From the NCBI RefSeq assembly GCF_029227915.1, contig NC_079881.1, positions 14,113,501-14,177,500 on the forward strand: a DNA stretch of 64,000 nt. The letters are read 5' to 3'. Each line of letters begins with the position of its first letter. Within the stretch, counting starts at the first letter, position 1. Shown here one piece after another: positions 44,128 through 55,800 of the stretch. The position numbers and the translations under genes were made by a program. The DNA comes from Hydractinia symbiolongicarpus (lineage: Eukaryota; Cnidaria; Hydrozoa; Anthoathecata; Hydractiniidae). The notes under the pieces were generated by a model. The model saw only the letters and a program-made list of their open reading frames with translations. It did no database searches and had not been told where the DNA came from.

Positions 44128-46955
44128 CTCTTATAATAATACGGAGAGTGTGTCCGTCTGTCTGTGACAGGCAAAGTGGATGTGTTCATTTTCCTTTGAT
44201 GTAGCCGAAATTTCCTTTGAAGTCTCCGAAAAAGTTATATCCAGTTTGCCAGCGGGTTTACTTTGTTTACATCACGTGATCTAAATGAAGCAACTTGATT
44301 TGCTGAAAAAATTTTAACGGCTAACTCCTGAAAAATGGTAACCCTCGACACAAAAGCAACAACAAGAAAACAGCCCCTTCGTCTTGAAAAATTGCAAAAA
44401 GTAATTCAGAGAAAGAAAAGTCCAAGAAATGAAGTGAGAAGTGGTAGCTAGAGCTAGAAGTAAAGTAGTAAAGTTAGAAGAAGAAAATAGAAGCTAGAGG
44501 TTAAAGTGGATTTGAAATCACAAATAGTAAGAACTTTGATGTTTTTAGACGCTTAGTTTTTATGTCACTGGAGCAAGCAGACTCGCATTTTCCAAAAAAA
44601 GCCTCAAATTCTTGAAGTTTCATATTTTAGCGCTTTTTTAAAAACAAACCTAGCCACCATATTTGTTTATGTTTTTGTTGCATAATTAATGTATCCCCTG
44701 GTGCGTAACTAATGTGTTTGTCCTAAAATTCAAAATGCTACATAAAGCTGTTAGCTGACTAACAAACGGAAAACTTTGGTTTGTTGAACTTACTGATCAC
44801 TGTAATGTTATTATTTTTACATTACTATTGTTTCTCTTTATATGTGTTTTACACTTAGCTTTAGTTTTAGCTAAGTGTTCCCAGTTTAAGTATATTTAAC
44901 TGGGGGTCTTAGCTACTGTTAGCTAGCTAATGTTGTCCTCCATGGGCTAGCTCTAACCTATGACTTTTATTGTTATTCCTCTTTTTTAATTATCTATAGC
45001 TAGCTACCTTAGTTTCCAAACTTCTTTTCTTTTATGAGCACGAATTATGATGTAACAAGCTAGCTAGCTGCTACCTACCTACAAAATCTTTAAAGACTTG
45101 AACTTTTGCAGATGTATTTTATATTTCTTTTCGCATTTCCTGTAAACTTTACAAAGGGACCACGTGCAATATGACAAGTGTAATATTTTTTTTTCCAGAA
45201 TTTAAAGCGTGTGTGTTAAGTTATTTTTTATTGTTTTGTTTCTGACATCCTGTTTAACTTTCGTCAGCCTACATGTAAAATGCCAGGTTATTTTTACAGG
45301 GGGTGTAGCTAGACATTGGATTGGAAATTTACATGGGTTTTTGACTTTATTTTAATTTATGAGAGTATGGTCGTTCGGTTCGGGAAGGTTGTTCGTGTTT
45401 TTGTTTGTGTTGCAAACTGCTGTTTTTTAAAATTTTCTGTAAACTTTTGTGGGGAAAAGACCACATGCAATATACTGAAAGCACAAATTTTGTAGAATTG
45501 GCCTCCACTAAAGGCTGTTGTGTAAGCTAATGGCTTTTTCATAGTTCGTATTATAAACTTTTGTTGTGGAGAACTAAACTGTATGTGATGTCATTTTTGC
45601 TGGAAGAAAATTCCATGGTTTCACGTTTTTGTTAAGAATTTTATAATTGTGGTAATATATAACTGTGTTTGGTGATGATGAAAAAACTTTTTTGTTTTTT
45701 ATATTTTATGAAATGCCTGATTTTTCTATAATTTGATGTGTTTCATAACCTTTTTGTGGAAGATTTATGGGCAATAGCAATATAGAACATGCTAAATGAA
45801 CTGATTTTTGTTGATTTGGATGTGCTCCTCAAAAACCGATCTGTTTTACATTTTGTGTTAAGTTGTGTGAAGACGGACCATATATACACTCTGTTTTCCA
45901 AAAGTAATATCTTTGTTGATTCAAATTTACTCCTTATTTATTTTTGACATTCACGTTTAAAATGGTTGGTAAAGGTAACTACAGATCATCATACAAAGGA
46001 AATTTTTTTTGTGTTCTTAACCTGTTAATTTTTACAATTTGTGTATAGTTTTGGGAAACAGGATAGTATGTAATTGAATAAATGTTTTCCAGATATAAAT
46101 TTGATGTTTTTTGACACTTCTGATTGAAATATTAAAGGTTTTCAACGAAGTAAATATTTGAGATGTGCTATTTCTGACTTTATTATTATTGTTAGTGTTG
46201 TACTTGATTCTAACATTATTTTGATTAGTGTTTCAAGCTCTACACATAATCTTTGTTGATTCAAGTTTATTCTTTGCTTATTGATTTTTTGACATTTATG
46301 TTTAAAATTGTTGGTAAAGGGCAGTGCGGAACTAAAAGAGAAAATTTTTGTGTTCTTAACTGGTTGATTTTTACATTTTGTGTAAATTTTTGTGGGAGAG
46401 GATGGTAATGCAACTAAAATGACTGACTTTTCTAGATTTAAATTTTATGTTTTCAAAACTACGGCTTTTTCATATTTTTGTATAAGCGTAAGGGAAAAAC
46501 AATATTTAAAATGTGTAAAAAACTTATTTTTGCTAACTCTTGGAGGCCTCCTTTTTGACACTTTGAGGGTTTTCAACATAATCACTTATAAGATGTAAAT
46601 ATTTGAGATGCGTTATTTTTGAAATTGCTATTATCCGTGTTGTGACTGTTGGTGTTGTAACTGTCGGTCTTCTTACTGTCGGTTTTGTGAGTTTAGTGTT
46701 GTGAGTGTCGATGTTGTGAGTGTCGTTGTTGTAACTTTTTATCAACTAGATTTTACACCTTGCAAGCTGTTCTTTTTTATTTTGTGTAAGATTTGTGTGG
46801 AGGATTTAATGTGATTTGATATTTGACATTTTGTGTAAGATTTTAAGAACATTTTTTTGTATATACACTGCTGACGTCAGAAAAACATCTAAAAGAACCT
46901 ATTTTCCCATTGTCCTTCTGCCTAAGTGGATTTCTCCACGGGCCTTATCGACTAG
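44128..46955 (+). mobile_element. Long Helentron/HINE-like unit 4 (2.8 kb)
   Basis: The 5' end TCTCTTATAATAATACGG directly follows CTAG of unit 3, and its 3' end CCACGGGCCTTATCGACTAG directly precedes unit 5. Its body from about 44390 to the 3' end is the reverse complement of the element at 15111-17560. It ends with the minisatellite near 46620-46740 and one TGACGTCA at 46872. It is non-coding and larger than its neighbours, with the same ends. Confidence 0.75.
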
Positions 46956-47683
46956 TCTATATAATAATACGCCAGTTCCGTGTCTCTGTGACAGGCAAAG
47001 TTGATATCCTTATTTTGCTTTGATGTCGCCGAAAAATGCATGTCTAATATGCTAAATTTTCTGACGTTACGGCGCGACGTCAATAACACTACTTTAGCGT
47101 CAATATCCTATATTAAATTAATAAAGCCATTACAGTGCACCTAAAACTTTGAGGCTAAATAACTTAGAAACGAGGTGGTAACGTCAATGATTTTTCACAG
47201 CGTGGCTAACTAGGGACCACCTAGGACCAATTTGGGTAAGTTTCCCAAACCTGGGTCACCAAATTCGTTTCGGAATGGACGGGTTAGTGACGCCATCTAA
47301 AAACCTGCAAACCTTAATATCTTTGCAACCGTTTGTTAAAAGTACATTATCCTACACATTTTCTTGATCAGCGTTTCAAGATTTACGCGATGGAGGCAAC
47401 AAGTATACAAATCTGTAAAAAAAAAAATTTTAAGTTTTGGCGGGCCATTGCTGACGTCAGCAAAATTTTTAAACCCTTATATCTCATTAACTGGTCATCA
47501 AAATCACACGATCATATACATTTTCTTGATCAGCAATTTAAGCTCTACACAATAGAGGCAACGTGAAAACAAAATTATGATTTTTTTTGTGGATGGGTTT
47601 CTGACGTCATCAAAATTCAAATAACGCTTCTTTTTCATTTTTATCCTGCCTTAGTGGATTTTTCCACGGGCCTTATCGACTAG
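46956..47683 (+). mobile_element. Helentron/HINE-like unit 5
   Basis: 728 bp from TCTATATAATAATACGCC to CGACTAG. It closely follows units 2 and 3, with two perfect TGACGTCA sites (47452, 47602). An extra TCTAG (47684-47688) separates it from unit 6, which looks like a 5-bp repeat of the junction. Confidence 0.8.
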
Positions 47684-47688
47684 TCTAG

Positions 47689-48231
47689 TCTATATAATAA
47701 TACGCCAGTTCTGTCTGTGACTTTTGCAAAGTAGATAAGATTTCTTTGATAAACTCTATAAAACATCGCCTATAAATTTGTTCTGTAAATTAGCAAACGT
47801 TGACGTTAGAGCAATATTGACGTCAAAGGAAAGTATATTAAGATTAGTGAAGCCATTGCATTGCACTTTTAAATTTAAGGCTAAATAACTTGGAAACGAG
47901 TGGAAATAACTGACGTCATCTCCTGCGTGGGTAACTAGGGACTACCTGGGACCAATTTGGGTAAGTTTTTCAAACCTGGGACACCAAATCCGTTTCGGAA
48001 TGGACGGGTAAATGACGTCATAAAAACACCTTTGTCACAAGTACACGATCCTATACATTTTCTTGATCAGCGTTTCAAGATCTATACGATGAATGCAACA
48101 GGCATACACATTTCTAAAAAAAAAAAATTGTGTTCTGACATGTCTCTGCTGAAGTCATCAAAATTTAAATGACGGTTGTTTTTCTCTGTTATCCTGCCTA
48201 AGTGGATTTTTCCACGGGCCTTATCGACTAG
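47689..48231 (+). mobile_element. Helentron/HINE-like unit 6
   Basis: 543 bp from TCTATATAATAATACGCC to CGACTAG. More diverged and shorter than unit 5, but shares GGGACCAATTTGGGTAAG and the 3' hairpin. It has TGACGTCA at 47911 and 48013. Confidence 0.75.
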
Positions 48232-48404
48232 TCCCTTTAATAATAGCCGTATTTTGTCTGTCTCTGCGCGGACCCCCGCTGAGTCAGAAAATCGTGCTAC
48301 GGAAACACGAATATCAAATGCGATATATTTTTATCCACTTTGTTGCCACGGGTAAATTTAAAGGACGGGCGAACCCGTGGATTTTTCCACGGGCTAACGA
48401 CTAG
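48232..48404 (+). mobile_element. Minimal 173-bp rolling-circle unit 7
   Basis: Starts TCCCTTTAATAATAGCCG and ends in a perfect 8-bp-stem hairpin (CCCGTGGA, TTTT loop, TCCACGGG; 48374-48393). Eleven bases later comes CTAG (48401-48404). This matches the canonical Helitron 3' end: a hairpin about 11 nt before CTRR. Confidence 0.75.
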
Positions 48405-48870
48405 TCTCTATAATAATAGCCGTATTTTGTCTGTTCAAAAGGGTTACCGATATTCCTTTGATCTTTCCGCGAATTTTTAGAAACCAGGGGATTGTTTAAT
48501 TAGAAATCTTATGATTTATCAAAATAAATTACAGAAATCAATTTATTTCCTTACATAATTTAATTAATTTTATTGATAAACCTCTAATTTAAAAAACAAA
48601 TTAAGTGATTAAAATGAATTCATTATTTAAATGCGCCATTTTTAATAATAATTTACCCCCGTGACCTTAATCGCCGATTCCGCTCAGGAGCCACAGATAA
48701 CAAATAGGATGGTTTTACTGACAGTTAAACTGACTTTGTTTTGACCGCTCGCACTTGTATACCAATCAAAACGCCTGATTCTTTGAAAAACCAATCAAGA
48801 CTTTCGCAGCCTAGACATGCCAACGAAGACACATGATGTCCATTTTAGTTTTAAAAAGTAATGGTGGTCA
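48405..48870 (+). mobile_element. Rolling-circle unit 8, 5' part only
   Basis: The 5' end TCTCTATAATAATAGCCG directly follows unit 7 and belongs to the same subfamily. Interior CCGCTCGCAC…GCCTGATTCTTT also occurs near 59384. No 3' terminus was found before the Gypsy element at 49770, so the right limit is arbitrary. Confidence 0.5.
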
Positions 48871-49384
48871 GTGTTGTTTCTAAGTCTGTTTCACCTTTTT
48901 GTCTTCTATAAGCTTTTTATATTTGTAATATTTGTTTGTTTTTTTATGTTCTAAAATGTGAAGATAAATATATTGTCACGTTTTTTAGCTACGTACAGAT
49001 CTTAAACACCAGTTTTAAGATTTTTGGCTAGGAACGAAGATTTTGGAGACTAGCTAGCTAGAACCTTACTTATTACTATTCTGTATGGTATAACAGCTTT
49101 TTATCCTACCCACCATTTATTTTTGTGTTGAGACTGTAGCCATTTAGCTAGCTCCTATCTTTGGCTTAAAAGTGAGAGTATAAAAATGCAGTTTGGCTAC
49201 AACAATATTCTTAAACAAAAAATGTTATGCTAAATGCAGTTAGCTAGGTAGCTACATCTTTTATTATTTTTTCCTGAAAACTTTTTGTGCAAATGACTGA
49301 CAGATTATTTTAGATGAACGGGTAATGACTGGCTGTTCCCTGTGTTTTCATTAAAACCGAAGTTGCATTGAAATTTTTTTGGAA
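48871..49384. other. Non-coding, TAGCTAGC-rich
   Basis: No gene recognised. Scattered TAGCTAGC runs, also seen near 17 kb and 45 kb. Confidence 0.4.
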
Positions 49385-49745
49385 AGGGGTAATACACCTA
49401 TACGCCTGTTCAACTCTGTTTAACTATACTAAGCAGTTAGCCCAATGTTAACAACAGACTGTTGTTGTTGGTAAAGGCTGTTACGCTTATCCGCCATGTA
49501 CAACGTGGTTTATCTGTACTAAGGGGTCAACCCAATGTGACAATTTATTTTTAAACTTTCTCGGTAATCACGTCTGTACGGATGTGCAACAATGTTTACC
49601 TGGACTAACCGCTCAGCCCTGTTTTTTTTTTTTTAACAGAGTATGTGAGAAAGCTTTTTCCAAGGGCGTATTATTCCTATATGCATGGGTAACACGGTTT
49701 AACTGTAGTAAGCGCTTAGCCCAGTGTCACGATAAATTTCACAAA
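49385..49745. repeat. Degenerate ~90-bp tandem repeat, about 4 units
   Basis: Each unit has the core …GTTTAACTRTACTAAGCNNTTAGCCCARTGT… (seen near 49420, 49510, 49590 and 49700) preceded by a CGCCTGT/ATCCGCCATGT-like segment. Divergence is high and there is no coding signal. Confidence 0.6.
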
Positions 49746-49769
49746 AATTTATTCCGCAAAATAAAATAA

Positions 49770-50000
49770 TGTAAACAGGGCGAATAATAATAAGTCTTGG
49801 TAGCTATAAAGTTTTGTTTTATCTTCGTTTTTAAAAATACAGTTGTCTACTCGTTAAAATCTCAAATCTGCTCTCCCGCTGGACACACATACTCACTTAT
49901 TTTACAAAAACAAAAACAAATATGGTAGACCAAGCTACCACAAAGGCGCACATCGACAACGCCAACAGGAGACAGATCAGACAGATATACACCTGTCACA
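49770..50000 (-). repeat. Gypsy-A 3' LTR
   Basis: 231 bp, plus-strand ends TGTAAACAGG…CCTGTCACA, so the TG…CA termini are intact. It differs from the other LTR at three positions that I count, about 98.7% identity, indicating a recent insertion. Confidence 0.9.
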
Positions 50001-50012
50001 CTCTCCCCTTAT
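50001..50012 (-). other. Polypurine tract of Gypsy-A
   Basis: On the minus strand AAGGGGAGAG lies directly upstream of the 3' LTR, the expected primer site for plus-strand DNA synthesis. Confidence 0.75.
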
Positions 50013-50592
50013 TTAACAAATCTTCCAAACGTTTAAATAGAAATAACAGCTCTCATCGTAGGAATACTGTTTCAACCCAGTTAAGACCACCGACTTATAA
50101 CATTATCTTGTAGCCAACATAACAACCAAATGTCAACAATCAATCAATCAATGTATAATAATGTAACAATTCTTCTTTAATGCAAACAACGAGAATGTTT
50201 TATTAATATGTACAGTTTCAATGATTTTTTTTTTTTCGTTTTTATTTTGTGTATGTGAAACAAACAGTCTTTTAAACAAACAATCAGTTAAGGAGTAAGT
50301 AAAACGCCTAATAGTTTAGTCAATATGTAATTTTTTTTCGCACGTCGCATGCTGTACTACATGATGTTTCAATCTCGAGCGCTCACCCCTTTGCGCATCG
50401 CAATCCCCTTTGGACTCACACTCAAACTGCTGGTCCAACTTGATAAACATTTCCAATGGATTGAGTGAAAGGTCTGGCTTGAGGATTCAGAACGTATTTT
50501 GTAGTTTGACGTTGTACTCCAATCTGCTTAACAGCTGGATCACCCATTGTGTTGTAGGTGAACTTTGGTGGGGGTCTGATTTCTCGCTGACT

Positions 50593-51180
50593 TCATCTTG
50601 CAGGCTTTTCCTTCTTCGGAATCTTGATCGTCATTTTTAGGTCACCTCTATATCTGTTCTCATCCTCGTGTATGTCTTCTCCAGAAGATGTTGCCGCATC
50701 CTCTTCCATCAAAGATGTTGACGCATCCTCTTCCATCGAAGATGTTGACACATCCTCTTCCCCGTCATTTAAGGATTCTTCACCTGCTGAAGTTTCTGCA
50801 ATGTCCAACTGTACTTTCTGATCTTTGTCACATTTCTCGATCTTGTTTGGAGGTTTTTGAACTGTGAAATCAACATGTTCAGTCCGTATATAATTGGAAA
50901 GCTGTTGGAAATCTGCAGGGCCGAGTGCGTCATCATCCGAGTTGTTATGGGACTCGTTAATCTCATTTTGGTCGTATGTCGATACAGAACTGTTTAACTT
51001 CATTCCTCGACGTTTACTTTGAGTCGTAACTGCAGACGGCTTTGCAGCAGAGAGCTCAGGTTTCGATGTGTTCTCTTTGACCCTAGCTACTGGTGTTTCT
51101 TCCTGTAGTATCAGATTCTGGCATGGCATAAGAAGGTTGCGATGAACCGTTTTCTGTCGGCTTGATGGGTCGTCTTCTTT
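50593..51180 (-). pseudogene. Gypsy-A C-terminal Pol tail
   Basis: After an in-frame TAA at about 51181-51183, the frame continues KEDDPSSRQKTVHRNLLMPC, the segment that follows the integrase in this Gypsy lineage. A low-complexity acidic tail follows (EEDVSTSSMEEDASTS repeats at about 50680-50760), ending IKIPKKEKPAR. The tail is about 170 residues; no fold was recognised. Confidence 0.65.
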
Positions 51181-51607
51181 TTAGACAGTGTATACTACTC
51201 CCCCTTGCTTAATATCTTTGACTGTGTAAACCTTTTGTTCCCAATACGCTCTTATTTCTCCAGGTCCACCACGTTCCACTCTGTGTCCAGATTGATGCTG
51301 TCGACCCTGTCGGTTTCTCGCAGCAGCTTTTTTTTTCTCGGTGCTTGCTCTGGCTATCTTATAGGCCTCGTTCATTTGACGCTGCCAGTTCTCATCAAAC
51401 TTGCTATGTGCTACTGGATCTCTTTCAATATCATCATCCATCAAAAAGTCCAATGGTAACCTAGGATGACGACCAAACATTAAGAAATGTGGTGCAGAAC
51501 CCGTTGTGCCATGGCGAGTTCAGTTATATGCATAAATAATCTTGTTCAGGCTTGTGCGCCACTTCGACTTCTCAACTTCACCAAGTGTTCTCAGCATCTG
51601 TAACAGC

Positions 51608-52823
51608 AGGCCTCGTCAGGAATGACGTGCGATCGCACGCGCACACGCCCACACACGCCATGTTTGAATGTTCCTGTGCGATCTTCGCACGCCAAAAAAA
51701 ACACTAAATACCTCAGGCGTGTGCTAATCGCACACCAATTAAATAATGTTCTGTTCAATGAAGGCCTACGGGAATAATATAAAGTGCATAGGTGAGTAAA
51801 GCTACACATCTTTGAGAGTACGAGTACAAATAAATGTGAGTAAAATAATTCAGAGTGAGAGTACAATGCGAGTGCAAGTAAAATAAATAAGAGTAATCAA
51901 TAATTAAACTACTCGCAAGTAAATCTTTAAAAAAATATATGTTACTCGCGAGTTATATTAAAGAAAAACAAGGACATTAATTTTAATTTTTTTTTTAATT
52001 TAGTTGCCCTTTTGAAATTAATAAATAAATTTTAAAGTTCAACTTTTCCGTCTTTTACTTCTTTAAATGCTTTTGCTACTTTCGTTATATGAAATCACTT
52101 CCAGCATGTTCTTTCGCAGAAATCACTTCCAGCATGTTCTTTCGCAGAAATCACTTCCAGCATGTTCTTTCGCAAACACAGAGTCAGCATGATATCTAAT
52201 TAAAGTTATGGTGATCAATTGCCACATGCAGACTTTGCTTTCTGAATATTTTTCAACAAACATTGCTTTACAACTCAGACAACAATCTGTATGGTTTTAA
52301 AACATCGCCATAGAAACAGGACGTCACAAAGCTTGTTATTGTTTTGTTTAGGGGGGGGAATGTTTTAAGATCGAAGCAACAATAATAACGTGAGGGATTT
52401 TTTATAAAAAAACAGTTTAATGTTTAATGATATATTTTTTTTGAAAAATATAAAAATAAAAAATATTTACAAAAAAGTTATTTACTGAAAGAGTTTTATG
52501 ACTGTAACTTGCATGTTTTATAATTTTTCTTCGTTCTGTTGCTACTTCGTATACTTTTTTTTTTCAAAAATAATGAATAATGAACGCATCGCACATTTTA
52601 GTTTCGTCGCAACAAATTACCTGCTTTTCAAAACATGGCAAAATTAGTGTTGCTGTATGCGGGTTCTATGATTATTCGAAAAAAAAATGGAACAAAAATG
52701 AGCACACGCTATCGCACGCCATTGAAAATTATGCCGTGCGAACAACGCACGCCTCAAAATTATTAAGAAGTACCATGACGTGCGAAGCTCGCACGCCAGC
52801 ATTTTTCTTCCTGACGAGGCTTG
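51608..52823. mobile_element. 1.2-kb MITE inserted in the Gypsy-A integrase
   Basis: Ends GCCTCGTCAGGAA (from 51610) and TTCCTGACGAGGC (to 52820), flanked by a 6-bp duplication AACAGC (51602-51607 and 52824-52829). Removing it together with one duplication copy makes the integrase frame continuous. Just inside the left end is a 14-bp palindrome CGTGCGATCGCACG; related TGCGA/CGCACGCC motifs repeat near both ends. No transposase. Confidence 0.8.
52092..52174. repeat. 28-bp tandem repeat, three copies
   Basis: Units starting at 52092, 52120 and 52148 with the core AATCACTTCCAGCATGTTCT, inside the MITE. Two are perfect copies and the last is clipped. Confidence 0.9.
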
Positions 52824-55800
52824 AACAGCGTCCTGTTCATCCTCTCCACAAGACCGTTAGTTTGTGGGTGGTAATGAGTGGTTCGACTTTTTTGTACACC
52901 AGATAGGCGATGTAGTTCAGTGAACAACTGATTTTCGAATTCTCGTCCTTGGTCATGCAGGAGTCTTGATGGTAATCCAAATCGTAGAATGTATTCTCCA
53001 TATAAGTGCTTTGCTGCTGTTGCAGCACTTATTACGTGTTGGATATGCTTGGGCATATCGTGTAAAGTGATCCATTATGACCAGGATGTATTCGTATCCA
53101 CCGCTACTGGTTTCCAAATGGAGATAATCTATCGCAATCAGTTCCATAGGTGATGATGAGATAATCCTTTGTAGTGGCGCAGGCGTTTCCCTCATTGGTT
53201 TCTTTTGGGATATACACGGACACTTGTGTCTGGTAAATTCGCAGATATCTTTATACATTCCAGACCAGTAAACTCTTTGTCTTGCTAACTCGAATACTCG
53301 ATCAGCACCAAGGTGGCGCATGTCGACATGTAGGTGTTGGTACACAAGAGGCTTTAAACTCTTCGGAAGAACTATCTGGGTAATGTCGCCAGTTTTCCGC
53401 CTTAGTCGACCTTTGTCGTCAAGAAAATATTTCCGACGGTCCCGCAACATGATACGAACAGCGGGTGATAACTTATCCTTAGGCACATCAGAGCTATTCT
53501 TCAGTACATTTATCATCACTGAGATATCAGGGTCTTTTTGTTGAAGCTCGATCATTTTAGCAGATGGGATCTTATCTTCTTCGCCAAACATCAACGGTTC
53601 ATAGGAAGCTAGGTTAACAGCACCTAATCCTACTCTCCATGCTTCGTTGTTACTGCTTTGCACCCTTACTCCGGCCATTATTGCTCTGAAGGCATCTTGT
53701 GAAAGTTGTTCCGTACAATCAGCAACGTATCTCTCAATATCCAAGGGCAACTGTGAAAGGCAATCAGCATCGCGATTAATAATACCAGGTCTATACCGCA
53801 CACTAAAGTTGAACTCTGAAAGTTCGGATACCCATCTTTGTCCATTAGCGTTCAACTTGCTTGATTCCAGTACGTATAGCAGTGGATTATTATCAGTAAA
53901 CACTGTGAAATGATCTGCATAGGCTAAATACTCGCGGAATTTCTCCGTGACTGCCCACTTCAGGCCCAAAAATTCTAGCCTACTACTGTGATACTTGGTA
54001 ATAGGGTTCTGCTGCCGTACCCTGTTACGCACGTCTTGCCATGTTGTTTCTGATAGAGAATGCAACCAAGTCCCAGTCCACTAGCATCTACGTGTAAGAA
54101 AACTCATCATCATAATTAGGATATGCCAAAATTGGTGGTTGTGTCACAATGTCAATCAAGGCAGCCTGGTGAATATCAGTCCAAACTATTGGTGTCTTTG
54201 ATGGTGCTTGACCAGGATTTTTGTTAGTAGTATTGCGAATGGTATTCTTTTTCTCCGATGGGATTGCTATCAAATCAGAGAGCGGTTTAGCTATTTTAGC
54301 AAAGTCTTGCACATGCCGACGATGGTAGCCCAGCAGACCTAGTACTTGTCGCACTTCGCCTATTGTTTGTGGTCTTCTACTTTTCAATGCGGTAACTGCC
54401 TCCACTGACGAATCGTCCACATTCGGTAACCAACCTTGCTCACAATTCTTCCTAAGTATTTCACTTCATTCTTGAACATGTCACATTTCCTTGGGTTCAA
54501 TTTGATACCTTTTGCTATCAGTCGTTGTAACACATTTCTAATGTGCTCAATGTGCTGGTCAAAACCTCGAGAGTAAACGATAACATCATCTAGATATGGA
54601 AGGGCATATTCATCGCGAATGTCCTCAAACGTCTGTTCCATGTACCTTTGAAATCCTGCAGGCGCATTCATCAATCCAAAGGGTATCCTGACCCACTCAA
54701 ACAATCCCCATGGCGTCACAAACGCTGTTTTTTCCTTGCTTTCTTTTGTCAGGTATCCTTGGTAGTAGACACGTGTCTGATCAAGTACTGAGAACCATTG
54801 GCTTCCACCAAGGTTATCCAAGGATGTTTGGATTCGTGGTAATGGGTGTTTGTCTGCAATTGTTTTCGTATTCAGTACCCTAAAGTCGCAACATAATCGT
54901 ATGGTTCCATCTACAGGTGATGACCAGGCAGATTTTGATTTTTTAATCCATCCACGATTCAGTGAATCTTGTAAATGTTGTTTCACATCGTTGTACAAGG
55001 GACGTGGTACTGAATTGTAGTTTCTCTGCACCGGAACTACATCTGTTGTTCGGATGTCTATCTTAAGGTCTGTAGCACTTCCTATATCGTTTTCATCTTT
55101 TGCAAATGCATGTCTTTGTTCCCACAGCATATTCTCCGCTATTTTGCGTTGGCTGTCTGACAAGGACTCCAGATCAATTCTTTTTAACTGTTGGTGATAT
55201 TTTCGGTCGTCTTCCTGAATACTGGCATCGATTTCAACTGATTCGACCCTGGTCGTTAAGGCTGGATCACTCTCTAAATTCCTAATATGGATATCTTTTG
55301 TATCTAAATCCTGCTCTTCTTTTGCGAATTCTTTGAGCTTCACTGGTGCTGGAGTCATTGATGTAACTGGTTGTAAGGTTCCAAGTAACGTTCTTCCAGG
55401 AATTGTTACATCAGTGTTTGATACGTTAGTGATAGTGATGGAGGTTCTGATCCTTGTTCCTTTCTTAAGTGATAAGATCTGCTCTTTCAACAGCAAAACA
55501 CCTTCGAAGGGATGATTAGTTATTGGTTCAAACACTACCGGAGTTGTCTTTTCCATGACCACTGTTTCCAGTTTGCACAGTATTGGCATGGTTTCGCCCG
55601 GTTTGATCAGTGCACCAGTCTTTATCGATTTCACAGTACTGATCGGAGGATCTTCCTCCTTGGTTAGAATGTATGAACTCAGTGCGTCAAGTTGTGTTTT
55701 TTTCAGGTCTGGAAATGTTTCACTTGGCAAAGTAAAATCTACTGCTTGGTTCTCCTGATTCAATACTGCCGCAATCACGTTATATCCCACAATTGGTTGA

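Noticed and set aside
42667-48404. CRISPR-like or satellite array
   Set aside because: Units are 173 bp to 2.8 kb with transposon-type ends, not short direct repeats with unique spacers, and they belong to different subfamilies.
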